From assembly GCA_944386175.1 (NCBI GenBank), contig CALXAB010000011.1:1-41859 (forward strand): 41,859 nucleotides of DNA, in the 5' to 3' direction. The notes under the pieces are model-generated. The model was not told where the DNA came from and searched no databases. It was given only the letters and a program-made list of their open reading frames with translations. The position numbers and the translations under genes were made by a program. The stretch's first letter is position 1, and every line of letters begins with the position of its first letter. Shown here piece after piece: positions 15,952 to 24,336 of this stretch. This DNA comes from an uncultured Clostridia bacterium (GTDB taxonomy: Bacteria > Bacillota > Clostridia > TANB77 > CAG-508).

Positions 15952-16920
15952 TTATTTTAAAAAATTTACAAAAAATTCACATTTTTTTGCCAAAATAGCC
16001 CGTCCCTCTTGGCACACTTTCTCAGCAGTTATTCCAAAATATTGCATTAAATCTTCTGCTTTTCCAGACTTTCCAAAAGTATCTTTTATTCCTAATCTTA
16101 TTAGTTTCTTTGGATATTCTTCTGTTAAAACTTCTGCAATGCTTGAACCTAGTCCTCCTATAATATTATGGTCTTCTACACTTATTAATAAATTAGTTTC
16201 TTTTGCACATCTTATGATTGTTTCTTTATCTATTGGTTTTATTGTATGAATATCTATAACTCTTATATTAATTCCTCTTTTTTCTAATTCTTTTTTTGCC
16301 TTTAATGCTTCTTGCACTGTTACACCTGTTGCAAAAATTGTTGCATCTGTTCCATTACCTATTTGAACTGCTTTTCCTATTTCAAATTGTTGACTTTCTT
16401 CATAAATTATTGGTGTTGCTAATCTTGCCAATCTTAAATACACAGGTCCATTTATTTTTGATATTTCCTCTACTGCCCATTTTGTTTGTACATCATCTGA
16501 TGTTGATATAACTGTCATATTTGGTAATGTTCTCATTAATGAAATATCTTCTATCATTTGATGTGTTGCACCATCTTCTCCTACTGTTATCCCTGCATGT
16601 GTTGCACATATTTTTACATTTAAATTTGGATAACATATACTAGTTCGTATTTGGTCATATGCTCTTCCTGCTGCAAATACGGCAAATGTGCTTGCATATG
16701 GTATTTTTCCACATGTTGCTAACCCTGCTGATGTTGATATCATATTACTTTCAGCTATCCCCATATCTAAAAATCTATCTGGGAATTCTTTTGCAAATAA
16801 TTCTGTTTTTGTAGCTCCTGCTAAATCTGCATCTAAAACCACAATATCTTTATTCTTTTTTCCTAATTCTAATAAGGCTTCCCCATAACTTTGGCGTGTT
16901 GCTTTCTTTTCATCCTTCAT
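15952..16920 (-). CDS. Transketolase, C-terminal half
   Basis: A 322-residue protein holding the pyrimidine-binding and C-terminal domains of transketolase, made as a separate subunit as in many Clostridia and archaea. It works with the N-terminal half at 16964-17791 in the pentose phosphate pathway. Visible motifs are RQSYGEALLELGKKN, LDADLAGATKTELF, FLDMGIAESNMIS with the catalytic Glu, the aromatic-pocket TFAVFAAGRAYDQIR, THAGITVGEDGATHQ, and ISVEDHNIIGGLGSSIAE. The natural end appears replaced: the last ~25 residues include KVCQEGRAILAK, encoded by a 28-nt copy of the GGGACGG repeat (15988-16015), then a hydrophobic tail. Catalytic parts are unaffected. Confidence 0.94.
   Translation of the reverse strand: MKDEKKATRQSYGEALLELGKKNKDIVVLDADLAGATKTELFAKEFPDRFLDMGIAESNMISTSAGLATCGKIPYASTFAVFAAGRAYDQIRTSICYPNLNVKICATHAGITVGEDGATHQMIEDISLMRTLPNMTVISTSDDVQTKWAVEEISKINGPVYLRLARLATPIIYEESQQFEIGKAVQIGNGTDATIFATGVTVQEALKAKKELEKRGINIRVIDIHTIKPIDKETIIRCAKETNLLISVEDHNIIGGLGSSIAEVLTEEYPKKLIRLGIKDTFGKSGKAEDLMQYFGITAEKVCQEGRAILAKKCEFFVNFLK
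15988..16015 (-). repeat. GGGACGGGC repeat copy inside the 3' end of the transketolase gene
   Basis: A 28-nt copy with TGCCAA/TTGGCA ends around GGGACGGGCTATTT. It differs at 3 of 28 positions from the copy in prmC (39494-39521) and shares its core with the large palindrome at 40433-40571. It is read in frame as part of the transketolase C terminus. Confidence 0.85.
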
Positions 16921-16963
16921 TTTACCACATTCCTTCCTTAGGACTAATTTTATCCATTTTTTA

Positions 16964-17791
16964 TTATTTTCTATTATTTAATTCTCTCATCGCTAAATTA
17001 TATTGTTCTTCATTTGGGGCTTTTCCATGCCATCCAACTTGATTTTCCATAAATGATATTCCTTTACCTTTTATAGTTTTTGCTATAATACAAGTTGGTT
17101 TTCCTTTTATATTTTTAGCAACTTCAAAAGCTTTTAATATCTCATCTATATCATGACCATTTATTTTTATTATTTCAAATCCAAAACTTCTAAACTTGTC
17201 ATCTATAGGATATGAACTCATAACCTCTTCAATTGTTCCGTCTATTTGTAGATTATTATTATCTACAATTACACATAAATTATCTAATTTATATTTGTTA
17301 GACGCCATTGCTGCCTCCCATACTTGTCCTTCCTCGATTTCTCCATCTCCTAATATGCAATATACCCTATAGTTTTTATTATTCATCTTTCCTGCTATTG
17401 CCATACCATTAGCACATGATAGTCCTTGGCCTAATGAGCCTGTTGTCATATCTACTCCAGGTACTTTATTCATATCTGGATGTCCTTGTAAATTGCTATT
17501 TATATTTCTAAATGTTTTTAATTCCTCAACTTTAAAAAATCCTCTATTTGCTAAACAACTATATAATGCTGGTGAACAATGTCCTTTTGATAAAACTAAT
17601 CTGTCTCTATCTTCCCATTTTGGATTTTTTTCATCAATATTCATCTCGTTAAAATATAATACAGTTAAAATATCAGCTATTGAAAGTGAACCTCCTGGGT
17701 GTCCAGACTTTCCTGAATATACAGCCTCTATAATTCCTTTTCTCACTTCAACTGCTTTATTTTCTAATTCCTTGATATTATCAATTTTCAT
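16964..17791 (-). CDS. Transketolase, N-terminal half (thiamine diphosphate-binding)
   Basis: A 275-residue subunit carrying the thiamine-diphosphate-binding domain. Motifs are SGKSGHPGGSLSIADILTVLYF, RDRLVLSKGHCSPALYS, TTGSLGQGLSCANGMAIA, and the diphosphate/Mg motif GDGEIEEGQVWEA...DNLCVIVDNNNLQ (the GDG...NN signature). With the C-half subunit 43 nt downstream it forms a complete transketolase that moves two-carbon units between ketose and aldose phosphates. The start has AGGAGT upstream. Expression probably comes from a promoter at 17873-17901. Confidence 0.95.
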   Translation of the reverse strand: MKIDNIKELENKAVEVRKGIIEAVYSGKSGHPGGSLSIADILTVLYFNEMNIDEKNPKWEDRDRLVLSKGHCSPALYSCLANRGFFKVEELKTFRNINSNLQGHPDMNKVPGVDMTTGSLGQGLSCANGMAIAGKMNNKNYRVYCILGDGEIEEGQVWEAAMASNKYKLDNLCVIVDNNNLQIDGTIEEVMSSYPIDDKFRSFGFEIIKINGHDIDEILKAFEVAKNIKGKPTCIIAKTIKGKGISFMENQVGWHGKAPNEEQYNLAMRELNNRK

Positions 17792-17872
17792 TTATTAGAA
17801 CTCCTATATAATAAATTTAGGTTTTTAAATAAGATTTCACCTATAAACTTTTTTATCTTTTTTTATAACTGT

Positions 17873-17901
17873 ATATTATCATATATATTTTTTTTTTACA
17901 A
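17873..17901 (-). promoter_or_regulatory. Possible promoter of the transketolase genes
   Basis: On the minus strand: TTGTAA (17896-17901), a 17-nt spacer, TAATAT (17873-17878). It abuts the palindromic repeat at 17903-17963. Moderate match only. Confidence 0.45.
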
Positions 17902-17902
17902 C

Positions 17903-17963
17903 TAGGGGACGTTCCTTCAATCCCCAAAATTAGGGAACAAGGGGATTGAAGGAACGTCCCCTA
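17903..17963. repeat. GGGGACG palindromic repeat between divergent transketolase and pepV promoters
   Basis: Perfect 23-nt arms (17903-17925 and 17941-17963) around a 15-nt loop. The GGGGACG ends and much higher GC than the flanks resemble the other GGGACGG repeats here, though the inner sequence (TTCCTTCAATCCCC) differs. It lies exactly between the two likely -35 regions. Confidence 0.85.
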
Positions 17964-17970
17964 CCTCTAT

Positions 17971-17999
17971 TTGCAAAATAGTATAATTATTTATATAAT
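17971..17999 (+). promoter_or_regulatory. SigA-type promoter of pepV
   Basis: TTGCAA (17971-17976), a 17-nt spacer, TATAAT (17994-17999), giving a short leader before the pepV start at 18036. A second TATAAT at 17982 lacks a good -35. Confidence 0.6.
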
Positions 18000-18035
18000 T
18001 GAATATATATATTAAAAATGAAAGGATTTGATAAT

Positions 18036-19436
18036 ATGTTTGATAAATACATTGATAATTTAAAAGATGAAATAATTTCAGAAACTCAAAAATTAATACA
18101 AATTCCAAGTGTTTATTCAAAATCTGAAAACCCTCTATATCCATTTGGAGAAAATGTTAATAAGGCTTTGGAATATGTATTAAATTTAGGAAAAAAGCTA
18201 GGATTTAAAACTAAAAATCTTGATGGCTACTGTGGATATATTGAATTTGGCGAAGGAGAAAAACTCGTTGGTATAGTTGGGCATTTAGATGTTGTTCCAG
18301 AAGGAGATAATTGGACTTTCCCTCCTTTTAGTGGAAATATTTCAGATAATAAAATCTTTGGTAGAGGTGCTATTGATGATAAAGGTCCTGTTATTGCCTC
18401 TTTATACGCTATGAAAGCTGTTATGGATAATTGTAAAATAGATAAAAGAGTTCGTTTGATTTTAGGTTTAAATGAAGAAAATGATTGGAAATGTATTAAA
18501 TATTATAAAGAGCATGAAGAATTGCCAACCATTGGTTTTAGTCCTGATGCTGATTTTCCATGTATATATGCTGAAAAAGGAATTATTTCTCCTTATTTAA
18601 ATATGGATTACTCAAAATTTAAAAGTGAAGATATTCTATTAGAAAATATTGATTGTAATAATAATGCTATAAATGTTGTTCCTAAAATTTGTAGTTGTAT
18701 TTTAAAAATTAATAATAAAAATATTTCTTCTAAAAACATCATTAACAATTTAAAGAAAATTATTTCTGAGCATAATTATGAGATTGATATTTATAAAATT
18801 GATGACCAAAAAATAAAACTTACATCTCATGGTGTTCAAGCACATGCCGCACATCCTGATTTAGGTATAAATTCAATTTCTAGACTTATTATTATTTTAG
18901 ATGAAATTTTTAAAACTTATAATACAAATATTCCTATTTTTGACTTTTTCAATAAATATATAAATACTCAATATAATGGTCAAGATTTAGATATTGCTTG
19001 TGAAGATGAATCTGGAAATTTAACTTTAAATGTAGGAAAGTTTATATTTGATAATAATATTTTAAGTATTGGAATGAATTTAAGAGTTCCAATAAAAACT
19101 GATCTTACAGATATTGAAAAAATTTTCAAAAATCAACTCTCTTCCTATGAAAATATTGAACTTATTATAAAAGATAAAAAAGAACCTTTATATGTACCTA
19201 AAAATTCTTATTTAGTTAAAACATTATGCGATATTTTTAATGAAACAACTAATTCAAATTTAGAGCCTTTAGCTATTGGCGGTGCAACATACGCCCGTGC
19301 TTTTAAAAATCTTATTTCTTTTGGAGCTAATTTACCTAACCAAGAAGATATGTGTCATAAAACTGATGAATTTATATCTATTGATAATTTGATTTTAGCT
19401 ACTAAAATTTATGCTAAAGCTATTTATAAAATCTAG
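18036..19436 (+). CDS. pepV: Dipeptidase PepV (M20 family)
   Basis: A 466-residue zinc metallopeptidase of the M20 PepV family, cytoplasmic and hydrolysing dipeptides with broad specificity. Metal-site motifs are complete: VGHLDVVPEGDNW (His, near 85-97), GRGAIDDKGP (bridging Asp), LGLNEENDWKC (catalytic and metal Glu), PDADFP (Asp), and CHKTDEF near the C terminus (His). The lid-domain His is in SHGVQAHAAHP, and GGATYARAF near 413 is the family's substrate region. I chose the ATG at 18036 (MFDKYIDNLK) because AAAGGA lies 9 nt before it, while the in-frame ATG at 18018 lacks a ribosome binding site. It is a single-gene plus-strand unit. Confidence 0.95.
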   Translation: MFDKYIDNLKDEIISETQKLIQIPSVYSKSENPLYPFGENVNKALEYVLNLGKKLGFKTKNLDGYCGYIEFGEGEKLVGIVGHLDVVPEGDNWTFPPFSGNISDNKIFGRGAIDDKGPVIASLYAMKAVMDNCKIDKRVRLILGLNEENDWKCIKYYKEHEELPTIGFSPDADFPCIYAEKGIISPYLNMDYSKFKSEDILLENIDCNNNAINVVPKICSCILKINNKNISSKNIINNLKKIISEHNYEIDIYKIDDQKIKLTSHGVQAHAAHPDLGINSISRLIIILDEIFKTYNTNIPIFDFFNKYINTQYNGQDLDIACEDESGNLTLNVGKFIFDNNILSIGMNLRVPIKTDLTDIEKIFKNQLSSYENIELIIKDKKEPLYVPKNSYLVKTLCDIFNETTNSNLEPLAIGGATYARAFKNLISFGANLPNQEDMCHKTDEFISIDNLILATKIYAKAIYKI

Positions 19437-19465
19437 AGAAAAAGAATTTCTTTTTCCCTAGATTT
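19429..19465 (+). terminator. Terminator of pepV
   Basis: Near-perfect 18-nt arms (19429-19446, 19448-19465, one mismatch) that include the stop codon and end in a T-run. It lies between convergent genes and could also act on the pilin-like transcript. Confidence 0.75.
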
Positions 19466-19507
19466 TTCACTTATTTTCATTTTATTAATTATATAATTTT
19501 TAACATG

Positions 19508-21052
19508 CTACATTATAATCTCTTGATTTCCTATTGTTATATTTGAATTTTCTGATTTCGTGTTATAGATTTCTTGTAACTTTGTAGATGCACCACTTAA
19601 AACTAAGTTACATCCTGGATTTGTTGCTACATTACTTAGACAATGCCCATAATTAGTAGGATTAGCGTTGATAATTAAATCTCCTGTTAGACTACTACAG
19701 TCTGCAAATGTAAATTCCATATCTGTTACACTATTTGGTATTTCTGGAGCTTTGGCTAAACTTGTACATCCAGAAAATGTACTATACATATTAGTTACAC
19801 CGTTTGGTATTACTGGAGCTTCAACTAAACTCGTACATTCAGAAAATGTACTATTCATCTCCTCTACACTATCTGGTATTTCTGGTGCTTCAATTAAACT
19901 TGTACATCTAAAAAATGTACTATACATATTAGTTACACCGTTTGGTATTACTGGAGCTTCAATTAAACTCGTACATTCAGAAAATGTACTATTCATCTCC
20001 TCTACACTATCTGGTATTTCTGGTGCTTCAATTAAACTTGTGCATCCAAAAAATGTACCGTCCATATATGTTACACTGTTTGGTATCACTGGTGCTTCAA
20101 TTAAATTTAAACAATGATAAAATGTATTGTTCATATTAGTTACGTTACTTGGTATCTCAGGTGTTTTTATTAATTCAGTTTTTTCACTAAATAAGCCAGC
20201 TATATTAGTTACTGATTTAAATTTTCCTTCTTCTTCATCATATATATATTCTGGTATTTTCCCTTTTATTTCACCATTTTCTATTCCACCCAAATACGTA
20301 TTTCCTCCATATATACTATCTGATAAACTATAGGAATCACCATCATTTGATGGATTCCAATAATCCATATTAACTGGTTTTCCATCTGTACCTAGTCCCG
20401 CTAATTCGCTAGTCTTTTGTCCACTCTCTTGTTTTATTTTTTCTGGATCTGCATTTGCTAATATTGTATCCCAATCTACTTCATCTCCTGTTGAAGTAGA
20501 ATTTCCTTCTTTATTTACTTGCCATATTAATTCTTCTGATGTGTTTTTTCCATAGTATTTTAACACATATTTACTTTCATCTTCTTCTAGCTTATATATG
20601 TCTGTATCTCCTGTTCCATTTCCTATTGATAGCTTCTTTCCTAATAGTTCTTCTACATCTACTACCCCGTTATCTTTTACATACCTTTTTCCTTTTACAA
20701 ATTCCATAAAGCTTTTTGGCACTTCTTCTGTTTCTGCTAATTTATTTTCTTCTACTCCTTTTATTGTTACCTTCTTTGTACTTGCTAATTTTACTGTTTC
20801 TGTTTTTTCTACACTACTTGTCCTTTTTTCCATTACTATTATCTGATATTCGCTATATGCTAAACTCATTGCTTCTTTTACTTGTGCATGTTCATTTTTT
20901 ATTTTTGCCGTATTTGCTTTATTTAATATTCCATTTTCTCCTGTTAGCATTGCTATTGATACACCTGCTAGTATTAATAGTACTATGATTGTTATTACTA
21001 GTGCTATTAATGTAATACCTTTTTGTTTTTTTAATTTTTTTGTAAATTTCAT
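19508..21052 (-). CDS. Type IV pilin-like protein with BspA-type leucine-rich repeats
   Basis: About 514 residues. A basic leader ends in Gly (residue 12), followed by ITLIALVITIIVLLILAG, the pilin-type N-terminal helix; mature position 5 is Ala, not the usual Glu. Residues to about 165 closely match the other pilin-like protein (6364-7554). The C-terminal half has seven 23-residue repeats of the type IPxSVxxMxxTFxxCTSLxEAP, the BspA/DUF285-type leucine-rich repeat often found on surface proteins that bind host or bacterial partners. No anchor or sortase motif is visible. I prefer the ATG at 21052 because AAGGAGGAGA lies just upstream; an in-frame ATG at 21085 would put that site inside the gene. 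It lies 77 nt after the GT-C-like gene and is probably cotranscribed with it. Confidence 0.82.
   Translation of the reverse strand: MKFTKKLKKQKGITLIALVITIIVLLILAGVSIAMLTGENGILNKANTAKIKNEHAQVKEAMSLAYSEYQIIVMEKRTSSVEKTETVKLASTKKVTIKGVEENKLAETEEVPKSFMEFVKGKRYVKDNGVVDVEELLGKKLSIGNGTGDTDIYKLEEDESKYVLKYYGKNTSEELIWQVNKEGNSTSTGDEVDWDTILANADPEKIKQESGQKTSELAGLGTDGKPVNMDYWNPSNDGDSYSLSDSIYGGNTYLGGIENGEIKGKIPEYIYDEEEGKFKSVTNIAGLFSEKTELIKTPEIPSNVTNMNNTFYHCLNLIEAPVIPNSVTYMDGTFFGCTSLIEAPEIPDSVEEMNSTFSECTSLIEAPVIPNGVTNMYSTFFRCTSLIEAPEIPDSVEEMNSTFSECTSLVEAPVIPNGVTNMYSTFSGCTSLAKAPEIPNSVTDMEFTFADCSSLTGDLIINANPTNYGHCLSNVATNPGCNLVLSGASTKLQEIYNTKSENSNITIGNQEIIM
19673..20155 (-). repeat. Seven tandem 69-bp leucine-rich repeat units
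   Basis: Seven 69-bp units encode 23 residues each. Units 3+4 (from 20017) and 5+6 (from 19879) form a higher-order 138-bp duplication with few base changes, which indicates recent expansion within the array. Confidence 0.85.
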
Positions 21053-21129
21053 TTGTTTTTTCTCCTCCTTTTTCTTTAGCATCACAATTTTTATTAATTA
21101 TGTTATCTTGTGCATACTATATAGAAATA

Positions 21130-22854
21130 TTATATACACTTATTATTTTTTTGTAAATACTTTATTCGAATTTTTTTATTATTTTCTTTTATTATATCTA
21201 TTAAAAATATTATAGATATTGTAGATACAAATAATTGTATTACATATGTTGGTGCTAAATATGATATATTCATTGCTTCTGTGTACATTGTCATGTGTGT
21301 AAATGTTATAATAAATATTCTTGAATAATATAATCCCCATAATCCTAATAATATCCAAACATTTTCTTTAGATTTTTTAAATATTAAATTAATTATTATA
21401 TATATAATTGTTGAAACAATAGATATTATAAATATTATTGGATTTATTGTTTCATATATTTTTTGAATATTTTGTAATATTTTTAGTTGTAATTTTTCAT
21501 TTTCTTTCTCATAAGAATTTAGTGCAACTACTTTTTCTCTTGTAACATTTTCAAATTTTTCTTGCATTTTTTGCTTTTCTTCTGTTTCTGGTATTGGAGC
21601 TATTCTAACTCTTGTTGACATCAAATAATATTCTACTTGATAACTTATAGTAACTGGTGTTTTTTGTAATGTTTTTATTATATCTTCAAAATCAAATTTT
21701 ATTTTATTACTAATTATTTTATTTGGATAAGCTTTTATTTTTCCTTCATCACATGCTTGGTTTATTTCATTTGCAACTTCTTCATAATAATTATTTGCTG
21801 TTACTGCATCTTTATAATATCCTTTGCTTTCTACAGCTCTCATTATTGCCCAATGTATCCAACCACCTTGTATTTCATATCCACTACTATCTCCACATTT
21901 TGCCCATTCTTTACCTTCTTCTCCTTCTAAATATTCTTCTAACTCTGCAAATTTAGGACTTACTTCATATGCTTTTTTTAATGTTTCTCTTGTTATAGGT
22001 ACTTTCCTTTTTTGTTTTTCTGGAATTATTCTTGTCAATGCTCCATATGCTTCTTTAAATTCTTTTCCCCAATATTGATTTAATTGAAATACTCCATAAT
22101 ATTTGTAATTTAATCCAATTACTGTGAATACACTTATTGTTATTATGGCTACTGGTATAAGATATGTAATTATTCGTTTTGTTTTTTCTTTTAATTCTGT
22201 ATCTCTTAGGATATATATAATGTTTACTAATATTGTTCCTATTAGATATGGTAATATCCATACAGTTTCTTCTCTACATAATATAATTGCTGATAATGTT
22301 ATACCTAATCCTATTTGATATCCCCTTATTTTTTGCATTTTTTCTTTTCTATTTAAAAATAATCCTATAGTACATGCTATCAAAAATACTATTAAAGATG
22401 TATATATTCCATCTCTATATACTCTTGCCAATTCATTACAAAATGTAATTGGATTAAATAATAAAACTATGTATATTAATATTAATTTCCATTGAGATTT
22501 TATTTTTTTTCTAAATACTAATAGTAAAAATATTATTGATATATCATAAAAAATTTCTTGTGCCATTAAAAATGGAATATGTAATATATTGAAAAAAGCT
22601 ATAAACAAAGGAGTAAATGGTCCTTTGACTAGTGTTAAGCAATTATATTCACCTAACCATTCTCCTTTTAATATACTATCTGCTTGATTTACCATTAAAA
22701 CATCATCATACAACATATCATATATTCCATTTACTGGTTGTACTGAAATTAAACACATTTTGACTATTGTTAAAATAATAATTACAATTAGCCATACATT
22801 ATTTTTTAATATTTTTACATTCTTTTTTTCTTTTAAAATTTTATTTTTAATCAT
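21130..22854 (-). CDS. Multi-pass membrane protein, GT-C glycosyltransferase-like, pilin-linked (copy 2)
   Basis: A 574-residue membrane protein homologous over its length to the one at 4672-6345. It has an N-terminal helix (about 20-38), then LYDDVLM (about 48-54, the early acidic pair expected in GT-C enzymes), GEWLGEYN, several helices with YRDGIYTSLI and CREETVW, an exposed ~200-residue region containing VPITRET, SPKFAEL and LEGEEG, and three C-terminal helices ending in YSRIFIITFT. It is upstream of its partner pilin-like gene here, whereas it is downstream at the first locus. No GT2 gene accompanies this copy, so it may share the lipid-sugar donor made by the product of 4023-4718. Glycosyltransferase activity is inferred, not shown. 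Confidence 0.7.
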   Translation of the reverse strand: MIKNKILKEKKNVKILKNNVWLIVIIILTIVKMCLISVQPVNGIYDMLYDDVLMVNQADSILKGEWLGEYNCLTLVKGPFTPLFIAFFNILHIPFLMAQEIFYDISIIFLLLVFRKKIKSQWKLILIYIVLLFNPITFCNELARVYRDGIYTSLIVFLIACTIGLFLNRKEKMQKIRGYQIGLGITLSAIILCREETVWILPYLIGTILVNIIYILRDTELKEKTKRIITYLIPVAIITISVFTVIGLNYKYYGVFQLNQYWGKEFKEAYGALTRIIPEKQKRKVPITRETLKKAYEVSPKFAELEEYLEGEEGKEWAKCGDSSGYEIQGGWIHWAIMRAVESKGYYKDAVTANNYYEEVANEINQACDEGKIKAYPNKIISNKIKFDFEDIIKTLQKTPVTISYQVEYYLMSTRVRIAPIPETEEKQKMQEKFENVTREKVVALNSYEKENEKLQLKILQNIQKIYETINPIIFIISIVSTIIYIIINLIFKKSKENVWILLGLWGLYYSRIFIITFTHMTMYTEAMNISYLAPTYVIQLFVSTISIIFLIDIIKENNKKIRIKYLQKNNKCI

Positions 22855-22934
22855 ATTTTTCCCTTTTTATTTTTCTCTCTAAATGTTTTTTCGTTAATCC
22901 TATGTAAATAGTTTAATATGAAAGGATTACTTTC

Positions 22935-23008
22935 TTTTGAAAATAAAAATTGTTTATTTTCGCTTTGAGCCTAAGTAACTTAAAGTTTCATAGTGTTTCC
23001 TATTGTAC
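22935..23008 (-). repeat. Dispersed 74-nt intergenic repeat, copy A
   Basis: Matches 37363-37436 at 68 of 74 positions (54 of the first 56). It includes a GAAAATAAA/TTTATTTTC hairpin. It starts immediately after the 3' end of the 6S RNA (minus-strand sense), just as copy B starts at the stop codon of the YgjP gene. Confidence 0.8.
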
Positions 23009-23009
23009 A

Positions 23010-23208
23010 AAAAAATCCCCCGCCTTAGCCGTCAGATGTCTTGAATTTTTAAGGACCTGCTCCTAAAAACAGGTGGGTGCCTACCTAAATACTTATGGGC
23101 TTCTCACTATACTGTGAGCTTGCACGCCATATTTACGAGATCAGCCCCTCTTATATGTGTGTTGGTTCTAAAAATTCTGTCTATACGCACTACGCAGGGA
23201 ATTAATTA
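23010..23208 (-). ncRNA. ssrS: 6S RNA
   Basis: A structured ~195-nt RNA on the minus strand in an otherwise gene-free gap (22855-23443). The ends pair: TCCCTGC...TAG near 23190-23202 with CTA...GCGGGGGA near 23015-23027. An internal stem pairs GAATTTTTA with TAAAAATTC. An apical arm has GGGGCT pairing with AGCCC and a CTCAC/GTGAG hairpin. The conserved segments GAGAAGCC and GCACCCACCT, hallmarks of 6S RNA, are present, with the small ACCTG/CAGGT hairpin in the 3' strand of the central bubble as in other Firmicutes. A T-run (23009-23015) ends it. 6S RNA sequesters housekeeping RNA polymerase in stationary phase. I saw no clear promoter. The rest of the gap (23209-23443) holds only AT-rich sequence and weak hairpins. 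Confidence 0.85.
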
Positions 23209-23443
23209 TTTAATTTTTATTATGTTCTCTATTTTTAAGTTATTTATATTTTAGCATATTAATATTTTTTTTACAAATTAAATTTTTTCTATTTTTATGT
23301 GAGTTTTGTTGTTTTTAATATTCTAACTCACTTATTCAATATTATTCTCTCTTAAATACATATTTTTAAATTTGCTTCTATTTAAAATTTGTGCTAAAAT
23401 AAATTAAGATTTGTGTTTGTAGAGATATTATATCTCTCTTTTT

Positions 23444-24118
23444 TTACATTACATATAACAATATACACAAAAATTGTAGAAAACTACCTAGTAATATAAA
23501 TAAATGAAATACTGAATGCATATATTTACGTTTTTTACCTAATCCATATAATACCGCTCCTATTGTATAAGCAATTCCTCCTAATAGTAATAAAATAAAT
23601 CCTTTTGTTCCTAATAATTCTGGTAATAAATTAGCTTTTACAATTATACACCATCCCATTATTAAATAGCATATCATTGAAAATTTCTTAAATTTTTTTA
23701 TATCTATTGAATTTAAAACTATCCCTAAAATTGCAATCCCCCATATCACACCAAATATTACCCAACCTGTTGCTGTATCATATTCTCTTAATGTACATAA
23801 CGCAAATGGCGTATATGAACCAGCTATCAATAAAAATATTGAACAATGATCTAAAACTTGAAATACTCTTTTAGAATATCTAGTTGGACTTAACCCATGA
23901 TATATACTAGACATTGTATATAGTATAATCATCGTTACTCCATATATTGATCCACTTACTACACCATATGTATTCCCTCTTATTGCTGCAAATACAATAC
24001 ATAATGTTGTTGCAACAACACCTAACACAGCTCCAACAATATGTGAAGTCATATTAAATATTTCTTCTCCTTTAGTGTATTTAGGTAAAATTCTATCCTT
24101 TAATCTTACTCTTGTCAT
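23444..24118 (-). CDS. Hemolysin III / PAQR family membrane protein
   Basis: A 224-residue, seven-helix membrane protein of the hemolysin III (YqfA/YplQ, PAQR) family. The family's conserved polar residues are present: SHIVGAVLG in helix 1, SSIYHGLSP after helix 2-3, LDHCSIFLLIAGSYTPF, and MHSVFHLFILLGSFLQF near the C terminus; these His/Ser/Asp residues form the proposed metal site. Function in bacteria is poorly defined; a role in membrane lipid homeostasis is suggested for the family, and the hemolysin name should not be taken literally. It is a single gene with an AGAAAGGA ribosome binding site; the upstream gap to sigK (24119-24336) shows nothing clear. Confidence 0.92.
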   Translation of the reverse strand: MTRVRLKDRILPKYTKGEEIFNMTSHIVGAVLGVVATTLCIVFAAIRGNTYGVVSGSIYGVTMIILYTMSSIYHGLSPTRYSKRVFQVLDHCSIFLLIAGSYTPFALCTLREYDTATGWVIFGVIWGIAILGIVLNSIDIKKFKKFSMICYLIMGWCIIVKANLLPELLGTKGFILLLLGGIAYTIGAVLYGLGKKRKYMHSVFHLFILLGSFLQFLCILLYVM

Positions 24119-24336
24119 ATAAGTTCCTTTCTTTTTTTAATATATAGTTTTCAATATTTATTTTTAATATATATCCCTTAATATATACTGTCATTTTCTC
24201 TTTTATAATATAAACATTTCTTAATTTATTTTTATAATTATACCATTTTTTTCTTTTTTTAAAAGTCTTTTTACAGAAAATTTACATTTTGTTATAGTTA
24301 TTTTTCTTATTTTATCTTCTCCTAGTATTGTTTTTT

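Noticed and set aside
19673..20155. Regular 69-bp repeats that could suggest a CRISPR array
   Set aside because: The repeats are contiguous coding units for 23-residue leucine-rich repeats with no spacers, and no cas genes are nearby.
21053..21085. An 11-residue N-terminal extension of the repeat-bearing pilin-like protein
   Set aside because: It would contain the AAGGAGGAGA ribosome binding site that serves the ATG at 21052.
23010..23208. tmRNA, RNase P RNA or a riboswitch in the 589-nt gap
   Set aside because: No tRNA-like ends, tag reading frame or RNase P core are visible; the conserved segments fit 6S RNA.
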